Shown here in pieces: positions 5,157 through 10,861 of a DNA stretch of 10,861 bases. This stretch comes from OMOG01 sp041485845. GTDB lineage: Bacteria; Acidobacteriota; Terriglobia; Bryobacterales; Bryobacteraceae. Every line of letters starts with the position of its first letter. Positions within the stretch are counted from its first letter, which is position 1. The DNA lies in NCBI GenBank assembly GCA_041485845.1, contig JBGPKH010000278.1:1-10861 (forward strand), given 5' to 3'. The notes beneath the pieces are model-generated. The model was given only the letters and a program-made list of their open reading frames with translations. It did not search any database and was not told where the DNA came from. The position numbers and the translations under genes were made by a program.

Positions 5157-7649
5157 TTATTTGTGGGGGAGCCTGAGCAGCCTTGCCAGCAGCGCGGAGA
5201 CAGCCAGCAGTGCCACCGGGACGCCCGCCATGAGGCCCCAGCCGATCGCGCGCGGGCAGGGATTCCATCCGTCTCCGGTGAGCACGAACGCCGCCCAGTA
5301 GCGCGGGCTCGCCAGGGAGCCCGAGCGCAGGAATTGCAGCTTGGCCGAGCGCAGGGCCTGGGCTTTCGATTGGCCTTGCGCCAGGAAATAGTAGAGCTGC
5401 CGCATGAAATCGGCGGATGGCTGGTCCGCCACTCTCCACAGCGATGTGACCGTGGCCGACGCGCCGGCGGCGAGAAACGCGCGGCTGAATGCCTGCGCAC
5501 CCTCGCCGCGGATCACCTTTCCGCGCGCCGTATCGCAGGCGGAAACCGTCACCAGCGCGGCGCCCTTCAGATCGAGGCCGAAAACCTCCTCTTGAAAGAT
5601 GTAGTCGTAGGCCATCGCCGGCGAATCCGGAGCGAGCAGGATGCGGGAGCGATCGGGATTCTCGCGGTCCACGATGGCATGGGTGCTGAAGTGAAGCAGC
5701 GGAACGCCGGCCAGGCGACGATCCAAAAGGTAGCGTTTGCGCGCATCGGCGCCGAGATGTATCTCGGAGCGTCCCGGCAGCAGGTGGGCGATCCCGCGAA
5801 CTTCGGCTGCGGATGCCGGCAGCCGCTGCCACCGTTCGGCCCCGCCGAGAGCGTCGTCCGGGGAAACGGGCGGATCGCCAAAGGCCACCAGTTGACGGCG
5901 CCAGGGCAGCAGCCACATTGTGCGCGCGGGCGGGGCGACGAACTGCGCCGATGGCAAATACGCGACGTCGGACCTTTCGATCAGCAAGGCGTTGCCGCCG
6001 GGTATTACCAAGAGCTCGAAAGGGACCAGACTGAGCGGGCCGTCGGGCACTACGATCACATGTGCGCGACGCGGCACACCGGCGAGGACCTGGTCCCCGA
6101 GAGCGCGGGCCAGTCCCCTCCACGCGTCACCCGTGCCCTGGACCGCCGCATCGAGTTGCCCAACGAGGTCGTGGATTTGGCCGGGGGGCGCCGAATGGCG
6201 AACGACTCCCGCGCCTGAAGCGGTAATCCAGAGCGTCGCACTGCTGCCGCTCCCCATCCAACAATCCAGGAGCACGGTGTCGGGAGCCAGGCGGGCCTGA
6301 ATCGCTTCCAAGGCCGGGTCCGTGGCAGTAGGGGCGGCGCCCAATCGTTCCCGCAGCGTGCGGGCGCGGCTGCGCTCGATCCAGCGGAAAATCTCCGGGA
6401 CGGACGGGGCAGATTCTCTCAGGCGGAGCGCGATCAGGGAATCGTAGACGTCGCGCTTGTCGGCTAGAAACTCGCTCCTGAGGGACAGACGCAGGCCGGC
6501 GCGAACCGATTCGATGATCTCGATGGCCTTCGAATAGTCATCGAGCGCGCGAGCGGCCTGGCCTTCGTCTTCCGCGATGCGCCCAAGGGCGTACAGGGCC
6601 TTCCACTGCTCTTCGGCCAGGCCCGCCTTTTGAGCGCCGTCGAGGGCCATTTGGGAGTCGCGCGCAGCTTCGGGCAGGCGGCGGAGAAGGCGGAGCGTCT
6701 CTCCCCGATACAAGCCGGCCTGCACTTCACCGCGCGTGTTGGAAGATTCCCGAGCGAGCTTTAAGGCCGCACCAAACGCACCCAGCGCGCCGGAGAGATC
6801 GTGCAAGTCCACCGCGAGCGCGATGCCGGTGTTGCGCAGGGCGCCGATCTCTCCATCGCGATGTTTGCTGGTGGCAAACAGCGCTTGCGATGCGCGATAT
6901 AGCTCCAGCGCCTTGACCGGGTCGCCCATTCTGCGGTAGAGCACGCCCTCATTCAAGAGGAGCTGCGCCTGCTCGTCCGCGGGCATGGCTCCCGGTGTTT
7001 TGGCGAGTTGTCGATACAGCTCCAGCGCCGCCTGCTCTCTGCCGAGCCGCTGGTAGAGCGTCGCGAGATTGGCCGTGGTCAACTGGCGGCGCCAGGGATT
7101 CCACGGCTCGCGGGGAGCGGCGTTCACGCGATCCAGCGCTTCCTGATAGGACCGCAGAGCGTCGAGATAGTGTCCCTGAAAGAAGAAGATGTTGCCGATG
7201 TTGTTCAGCAGGGTGACGGCGCCTTCGGCGTCGCCGTGCGCCTGGTCGATTTGCAGTGCCTGACGGTAGTTTTGGAGCGCCTCGGGGTAGTTGCCCAGAT
7301 ACTGATGGGCGAGCCCGAGGGTATTGAAGTCCTCGCCGATGCCGGTTTCGTCCTTGAGCCCACGGCGGACGTCGATGGCCTGCCGGGCATCCAGGATGGC
7401 GGAGCGATAGTCGCCGAGCGATAGGGAGATGCGGCCCGACATGCTGAGGGCCCGGGCGAGATTGCGGTGGTCCGCTGCCGCGCGGAATTCGGCGGCGTCA
7501 GCCTGGAGAAGTTCCCTGGCCTCCTTCAGCCGGCCCTTCCGCTGAAGCTCGAGGGCTTCGTCGAAGCGGGGGCGCGCGGAGAGTGACGCCGCGACGATCA
7601 GGAGCGCTGTTGCGAGTCGCACGATGCCGGTCCGGTTTCCCTTGGCCAT
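5157..7649 (-). CDS. Exported TPR-CHAT (caspase-like) protein with C-terminal membrane anchor
   Basis: Encodes 830 aa. Residues 1-25 are a signal peptide (basic MAKGNR, hydrophobic ATALLIVAASLSA). About eight TPR units follow, near 61-94, 103-134, 144-174, 190-217, 227-257, 267-299, 309-339 and 348-380; TPRs bind protein partners. A linker helix region (381-450) leads to the CHAT domain at about 510-795. The caspase-type dyad is present: His657 in LLHFSTHAIV and Cys705 in VTVSACDTARG, followed by the usual GEGAQAFSRAFLAAGA and SLWRVAD motifs and RYWAAFVLTGD. The fold therefore has the residues needed for cysteine-protease activity. A membrane helix at 801-824 and the basic tail RLLRLPHK would place the CHAT domain outside the cytoplasm, tethered to the inner membrane. 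The start was chosen at the ATG before the signal peptide; the ATG 44 codons upstream would add a non-signal leader. No clear Shine-Dalgarno. The gene converges on the IPT-protein gene. The substrate is unknown. Confidence 0.9.
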   Translation of the reverse strand: MAKGNRTGIVRLATALLIVAASLSARPRFDEALELQRKGRLKEARELLQADAAEFRAAADHRNLARALSMSGRISLSLGDYRSAILDARQAIDVRRGLKDETGIGEDFNTLGLAHQYLGNYPEALQNYRQALQIDQAHGDAEGAVTLLNNIGNIFFFQGHYLDALRSYQEALDRVNAAPREPWNPWRRQLTTANLATLYQRLGREQAALELYRQLAKTPGAMPADEQAQLLLNEGVLYRRMGDPVKALELYRASQALFATSKHRDGEIGALRNTGIALAVDLHDLSGALGAFGAALKLARESSNTRGEVQAGLYRGETLRLLRRLPEAARDSQMALDGAQKAGLAEEQWKALYALGRIAEDEGQAARALDDYSKAIEIIESVRAGLRLSLRSEFLADKRDVYDSLIALRLRESAPSVPEIFRWIERSRARTLRERLGAAPTATDPALEAIQARLAPDTVLLDCWMGSGSSATLWITASGAGVVRHSAPPGQIHDLVGQLDAAVQGTGDAWRGLARALGDQVLAGVPRRAHVIVVPDGPLSLVPFELLVIPGGNALLIERSDVAYLPSAQFVAPPARTMWLLPWRRQLVAFGDPPVSPDDALGGAERWQRLPASAAEVRGIAHLLPGRSEIHLGADARKRYLLDRRLAGVPLLHFSTHAIVDRENPDRSRILLAPDSPAMAYDYIFQEEVFGLDLKGAALVTVSACDTARGKVIRGEGAQAFSRAFLAAGASATVTSLWRVADQPSADFMRQLYYFLAQGQSKAQALRSAKLQFLRSGSLASPRYWAAFVLTGDGWNPCPRAIGWGLMAGVPVALLAVSALLARLLRLPHK

Positions 7650-7810
7650 TATCGCGTGAGAGGCAATGGCGCGCCGGGTTTCGGGAATTCTACAGAAACG
7701 GGAGCCGCTCGGGCAGGGTTCCGCCGGGTCAATTCCGGCAAGACCAATCCCTGCCCCGGCGAAGCCGGAGCCAAACAGCACCTGGGTTCCGACGCGGAGA
7801 TGGCGGAGGA

Positions 7811-7833
7811 AGAAATAAAATCCGAAAATCGGA
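7811..7833 (-). terminator. Possible weak intrinsic terminator after the aminotransferase gene
   Basis: On the minus strand TCCGA-TTT-TCGGA forms a 5-bp stem (7833-7821), followed directly by TTTTATTTCT (7820-7811). It lies 46 nt beyond the aminotransferase stop at 7879 and well before the CHAT-gene ATG at 7649, which fits ending one transcript before the next. The stem is short, so efficiency is uncertain. Confidence 0.4.
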
Positions 7834-7837
7834 ACTG

Positions 7838-7855
7838 CGCAAGGTTTCGCTTGCG
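7838..7855 (-). other. Small hairpin just before the possible terminator
   Basis: CGCAAG (7838-7843) pairs exactly with CTTGCG (7850-7855) around a 6-nt loop; a flanking G-T pair could extend it on the RNA. It stands between the aminotransferase stop and the terminator-like stem and may protect the mRNA end. The rest of the 229-bp gap (7650-7878) shows only a further short stem at 7756-7768 (CCGGC-GAA-GCCGG) and no gene. Confidence 0.3.
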
Positions 7856-7878
7856 TTCCCGGCTCTCGGCGACGGCTG

Positions 7879-8997
7879 CTAGCCCTTATACACCTTCCAG
7901 AAGACTTCGCGGAACTTCGCCATCTCCGTGTCGGTGCCGATGGTCACGCGCAGCATATTGTCGAGTGGCGGGAACGGACGCCCCGGCGCGACCCCCATCC
8001 GCGGCATCGTGTTGATGAACTCGCGCGCGTTGCGGCCCACGTCGATCATGATGAAGTTGGCGTGCGGCTCGATGTACTTCACGTTGCGCTCGCGCAGCCA
8101 CGAGCACAACTCGCGCCGCGTTTTCCCCAGCGAGGCCCGGCGCTCGCGTAAAATGTTCTGCTGATCCCCGAGCGCGGCTACCACGGCGCGCGCACTCACG
8201 ATCGGGATCACGTTCATGCGCAACGGCGACAACTTTTCGATGATATCCGGCCGCGCGGCGGCGAACCCTACTCGCAAACCGGCCATGCCGTAAATCTTCG
8301 AGTACGTGCGCGTCACGATCACGTCCTTGCCCTGACGCACGTACGGCAGCGCGGTCTTCAGCTCCGGACTCTCGCCGAAATGCAGATACGCCTCATCCAT
8401 CAGGAGCGTGGTATTCGCGGGCAGGTTGCTCACCAGCCAGTCGATGTCCTTGGCGCTCGTCATGGCCGATGTGGGATTGTTCGGATTGCACAGGTAGATC
8501 ACCCCGCCGCGCGCCTTGCCGGCCTCCTCCGCCAGTTTGCGGACGTCGGCCGTGTAGTCCTCCCGCAGCTTCACCAGAACCACCGGGCGGCCCAGCGCGC
8601 GCGCCAGATCGATGGGTCCTTCGTAGGCCGGCGACACGCTGATCAGGGGACGCGCCGGCGACGTGAGCAGGTCCACACTGGTATGCAACACCTCGCTCGA
8701 TCCGCAGCCGGTGATAATCTGCTCCGGGGAAAGATCTTCGCTCTTGGCGATGGCCGCGTAAACCTCCCGAAACTCCTGGTAGTGGTACCGGCCCGAGGTG
8801 GGCAGCACCTCTTGCATGGCCGCCAGCGAAACCGGCGGCGGGCCGAGCGGGTTCTCGTTGGCGTTGAGCCACACCATGTCTTTGGGCAAGTCGGACGTCT
8901 TCACGGCCGCGCGCTGGGCGTAGGCCATTTCCGGAAGCAGGCGTGCCGCCGCGGCGGCCGCTCCGATTCGCGCGGCGAAGTTTCTACGGGTGAGCAT
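7879..8997 (-). CDS. Tat-exported PLP aminotransferase, histidinol-phosphate aminotransferase type
   Basis: Encodes 372 aa, the usual length for a class I/II fold-type I aminotransferase of the HisC kind plus a leader. The active-site set is intact: NPNNPT (171-176) with Asn174, DEAY (201-204) whose Asp201 contacts the PLP pyridine nitrogen, the Schiff-base Lys234 in TRTYSKIYGMAG, Arg242 in the phosphate-binding LRVGF, and Arg350 in MLRVTIG, the expected carboxylate-binding Arg. LNANENPLGPP (44-54) is the HisC-type N-terminal signature. Residues 1-27 carry a twin-arginine signal, TRRNFAAR then an alanine-rich stretch and AYA before Q28, implying export of the folded, PLP-loaded enzyme. Because histidine biosynthesis is cytoplasmic, the true role is probably another amino-acid or amine transamination in the periplasm; the substrate is not deducible. 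No his genes adjoin. A clear Shine-Dalgarno fixes the start. Confidence 0.9.
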   Translation of the reverse strand: MLTRRNFAARIGAAAAAARLLPEMAYAQRAAVKTSDLPKDMVWLNANENPLGPPPVSLAAMQEVLPTSGRYHYQEFREVYAAIAKSEDLSPEQIITGCGSSEVLHTSVDLLTSPARPLISVSPAYEGPIDLARALGRPVVLVKLREDYTADVRKLAEEAGKARGGVIYLCNPNNPTSAMTSAKDIDWLVSNLPANTTLLMDEAYLHFGESPELKTALPYVRQGKDVIVTRTYSKIYGMAGLRVGFAAARPDIIEKLSPLRMNVIPIVSARAVVAALGDQQNILRERRASLGKTRRELCSWLRERNVKYIEPHANFIMIDVGRNAREFINTMPRMGVAPGRPFPPLDNMLRVTIGTDTEMAKFREVFWKVYKG

Positions 8998-9003
8998 TAG
9001 GGG

Positions 9004-9024
9004 CCTCCTCGTGAGAACATCATA
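9004..9024 (-). promoter_or_regulatory. Shine-Dalgarno and possible -10 element of the aminotransferase gene
   Basis: On the minus strand GAGGAGG (9010-9004) lies 6 nt before the ATG at 8997 and is the strongest ribosome binding site in the window. Eight nt upstream of it, TATGAT (9024-9019) matches the sigma-70 -10 consensus at five of six positions. No good -35 is seen at the proper spacing, so the RBS is well supported and the promoter is tentative. Confidence 0.5.
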
Positions 9025-9073
9025 CCGCGCCCAATGCTACGATGAGGCGGGATAAGGGCTTCGTGCTTGAAGT

Positions 9074-9130
9074 GCCGGCTGAAAGCTGGCGGAGGGCGGG
9101 TTGACAACCCGCCGCAGGTTTACAACCTGC
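9074..9130 (+). repeat. Triple tandem hairpin repeat (REP-like) before the DUF2339 gene
   Basis: Three 17-nt hairpins follow one another, each with a 7-bp stem and 3-nt loop. The first is GCCGGCT-GAA-AGCTGGC (9074-9090), with one G-T pair. The second is GCGGGTT-GAC-AACCCGC (9096-9112), extendable to 8 bp at 9095/9113. The third is GCAGGTT-TAC-AACCTGC (9114-9130). The second and third differ only by one compensatory stem pair (G-C to A-T) and one loop base, showing duplication with the pairing conserved. The array ends 7 nt before the ATG at 9138 and occupies the position of a ribosome binding site. It may be a dispersed REP-type element or a translation-control structure. Confidence 0.75.
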
Positions 9131-9137
9131 CCCACAT

Positions 9138-10861
9138 ATGGTTGAGTTTGCCATCTTCGTCGCCGTGGTGCTGATTGGCGCCTGCATCGTCCTGCCGATC
9201 GTGGCGATCGTAAGGACCTCGCGCATCCGACGCCTCGAGATGCGCATCGCCGGTTTGGAAGCGGCCATGCTGCGATTGGTGCAGCAGAAACCGCCGGCCG
9301 AGCCCGTTGCCGCTGTCGCGCCTGTCGTGCCCACGCCTGTCATGCCCGTGCCCGTCATGCCCGCGGCGCCCCCCAGACCGGCCGAGCACCTGGAGACCGT
9401 GATCGGACAGAAATGGATCGGATGGGTCGCGATCGTTCTCATCCTTTTCGCGGCAGGCTTCTTCCTGAAGTACGCGTTTGAAAACCGCTGGATCGGCGAA
9501 TTGGGAAGAGTCGCTATCGGTGTGATCGCGGGACTGGCATTGGCTTGGGCCGGGTTCCAGCGGCATGGCAAAGGCTGGCGCTATCTGTCGCAGGTTCTCA
9601 CGGGCGGGGGAATCACCATCCTTTATCTTTCCGTATATGGCGCCTTCGGCTATTACCACCTGGTCCCCCAGCGCGCGGCCTTCGCTTTTCTGGTGATCCT
9701 GGTGGTGGAGGCGCACCTCCTGGCGCTGGCATACGATGCCCGCTCCATCGCGGTGATGGCGCTGGCGGGCGGGTTCCTGGCTCCCGTGCTGCTCAGCACC
9801 GGCCGCGACCAGTACGCCGTGCTCTTCACCTACATCGTCGTGCTCGACCTCGGCATGCTCCTGGTGGTCATGGCCCGCCGCTGGAGCTGGATCGGGTCGC
9901 TGGCCTACGTGGCGACGCAGTGCCTCTTCTGGGGGTGGTACGGCCAACACTACCATCCGGAGAAAAGAGCCGGCGCGCTGCTCTTTCAGACGGCGATATT
10001 CGTGCTCTTCATGATCGCCGACCTGGCGCCCCGTCTGCGCGGCAAAACCACGGCGTGGGAGGAATGGATTCGCCTGGCGGTCAATCCGTTCGTCTTCTAC
10101 GCCACCTGCTACGCGCTGCTCAACGACGACCGTCACGATTGGATGGCCCCGCTGGCGCTGGGGCTGGCGATCGTCTATGCGACGCTGGCGCGGGCCGGGC
10201 TGGCCCTGCGTCCACCGGACCGCCGCATGCTGCTGGTCACCGTGGGGACGGCGTTGACCTTTGTCACGCTGGCGATTCCGGTGCAGCTCGAGTCCAACTG
10301 GATCACCATCGCGTGGGCGCTGGAAGCGGTCGCGCTGATGTGGGCGAGCTTCGAGGCCGGAGCGCCTCCCCTGCGCCTGCTCTCCGCGATCGTGTTTGCG
10401 GTGGCGCTGATTCGCTACGTGTTCGAAGACACTCCGTGGGGATACCGCGCGCCCTTCACGCCGGTGGTGAACCGGTACTACTTGGGAACGCTGGCGCTCG
10501 GCGCGTGTCTCGGTGGTGCGGCGTACCTGTTCCGCGGCTTGGAGGGAGGCGGCCGCACGCGCCTGGTCATCGCGCTGGCGGCCGTGGGAGTCCTCTGGTT
10601 GGGATCGAGCGTGGAAGCGTACAGCTACTTCGACAGCCAGGCGGACGACATGGTTCGCCGCAACGTGCCGGACGCATTCGATACGGCGCGCCAACTGCGG
10701 TGGGGCGGGCAGCTTTCGCTATCGGTACTCTGGTCGGTGTTCGCCGGACTGATGACGGCGGCAGGCTTTCGCCGTCAGGCCCGGGCGTGGCGCGTGGCCG
10801 GCCTGGTGCTTTTTGGAATCACGCTGGTCAAAGTCGTTTTCGTGGATATCTCGGAGCTCCA
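9138..10861 (+). CDS. DUF2339 polytopic membrane protein (3' end cut by window)
   Basis: The frame stays open for 574 codons to the window end, so the stop is missing. Residues 4-25 are the first membrane helix, followed by a short charged, coiled-coil-like stretch (27-50, RIRRLEMRIAGLEAAMLRLV), a proline-rich linker (52-82) and then many membrane helices from about 92 on. Family hallmarks of DUF2339 are the stretch around 89-124 (IGQKWIGWVAI then FFLKYAFENRWIGELGRV), IAWALEAVALMW (391-402) and the terminal KVVFVDISEL (565-574). In relatives the last motif lies near the C-terminus, so probably only a few tens of residues are missing, which would make this a short family member. The function of DUF2339 is not established; it is an inner-membrane protein. 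There is no Shine-Dalgarno, only the hairpin array upstream. The start is supported by the first helix, and an upstream in-frame stop excludes a long extension. Confidence 0.88.
   Translation, partial: MVEFAIFVAVVLIGACIVLPIVAIVRTSRIRRLEMRIAGLEAAMLRLVQQKPPAEPVAAVAPVVPTPVMPVPVMPAAPPRPAEHLETVIGQKWIGWVAIVLILFAAGFFLKYAFENRWIGELGRVAIGVIAGLALAWAGFQRHGKGWRYLSQVLTGGGITILYLSVYGAFGYYHLVPQRAAFAFLVILVVEAHLLALAYDARSIAVMALAGGFLAPVLLSTGRDQYAVLFTYIVVLDLGMLLVVMARRWSWIGSLAYVATQCLFWGWYGQHYHPEKRAGALLFQTAIFVLFMIADLAPRLRGKTTAWEEWIRLAVNPFVFYATCYALLNDDRHDWMAPLALGLAIVYATLARAGLALRPPDRRMLLVTVGTALTFVTLAIPVQLESNWITIAWALEAVALMWASFEAGAPPLRLLSAIVFAVALIRYVFEDTPWGYRAPFTPVVNRYYLGTLALGACLGGAAYLFRGLEGGGRTRLVIALAAVGVLWLGSSVEAYSYFDSQADDMVRRNVPDAFDTARQLRWGGQLSLSVLWSVFAGLMTAAGFRRQARAWRVAGLVLFGITLVKVVFVDISEL
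9321..9365 (+). repeat. Three tandem in-frame 15-bp units in the DUF2339 gene
   Basis: CCTGTCGTGCCCACG, CCTGTCATGCCCGTG and CCCGTCATGCCCGCG are adjacent 15-bp units encoding PVVPT, PVMPV and PVMPA (residues 62-76). The units are in frame and build the flexible proline-rich linker between the first helix/coiled coil and the membrane core. The unit number could vary between strains by slippage without breaking the frame. Confidence 0.7.

Noticed and set aside
4975..6123. Minus-strand ORF of 382 codons in another frame of the CHAT gene
   Set aside because: Arginine/serine/proline-rich shadow frame overlapping the well-supported CHAT reading frame and the intergenic repeat.
5163..6218. Plus-strand ORF of 351 codons opposite the CHAT gene
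   Set aside because: It is the complement of the CHAT domain coding region, has low-complexity R/G/A/Q content and no recognisable motif or RBS.
5157..7649. TPR-CHAT as a CRISPR type III-E (Craspase) component
   Set aside because: There is no gRAMP/Cas7-11 gene or CRISPR nearby, and the protein has a signal peptide and membrane anchor that the Craspase TPR-CHAT lacks.
7650..7781. 44-codon N-terminal extension of the CHAT protein
   Set aside because: The extension lacks signal character, and the internal ATG at 7649 starts a standard signal peptide.
9074..9130. CRISPR array
   Set aside because: The units are adjacent hairpins with no unique spacers and no cas genes in the window.
9120..10694. 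Long minus-strand ORF of 524 codons opposite the DUF2339 gene
   Set aside because: Its product is rich in R, Q, H, D and G with no domain pattern, as expected for the antisense frame of GC-rich code; the plus strand gives a clear multi-helix DUF2339 protein over the same bases.

Overview
The window is high-GC, densely coding bacterial DNA. The mix of genes suggests a soil Acidobacteriota, most likely close to Solibacter/Bryobacter: large secreted PPC-type and IPT/TIG-type surface proteins, an ECF sigma/anti-sigma pair, a TPR-CHAT protein, a Tat-exported HisC-like aminotransferase and a DUF2339 membrane protein, with dispersed hairpin and GC-rich repeats in the gaps. This placement is inferred from gene content and style. 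No rRNA, tRNA or marker gene is present to confirm it.

Layout: 1-218 is non-coding and holds one copy of a dispersed repeat plus a hairpin. 219-2321 (minus) encodes a secreted protein built almost entirely of six tandem PPC-like beta domains. A 122-bp divergent promoter region with overlapping dyads separates it from a plus-strand group: an ECF sigma factor (2444-3052), its overlapping zinc-binding membrane anti-sigma factor (3042-3803) and, 41 bp on, a secreted protein with cohesin-like and IPT/TIG-like parts (3845-4978). A convergent gap (4979-5156) holds the second copy of the repeat, in the opposite orientation. 5157-7649 (minus) is an exported TPR-CHAT (caspase-like) protein with a C-terminal membrane anchor. 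7879-8997 (minus) is a PLP aminotransferase of the histidinol-phosphate type with a twin-arginine signal. A 140-bp divergent gap carries three tandem 17-nt hairpins directly in front of a large DUF2339 membrane protein (9138 to the window end, 3' truncated).

Almost every product is predicted to be exported or membrane-bound, so this is a cell-envelope neighbourhood. The sigma/anti-sigma pair is the only evident regulator; its plausible targets are its own operon and the flanking secreted proteins, but no promoter motif proves this. I see no phage, CRISPR, transposase or classical defence locus. The less ordinary items are the inverted pair of about 120-bp repeats, the triple hairpin with a compensatory base-pair change, the periplasmic CHAT protease-like protein, and the Tat-exported aminotransferase.
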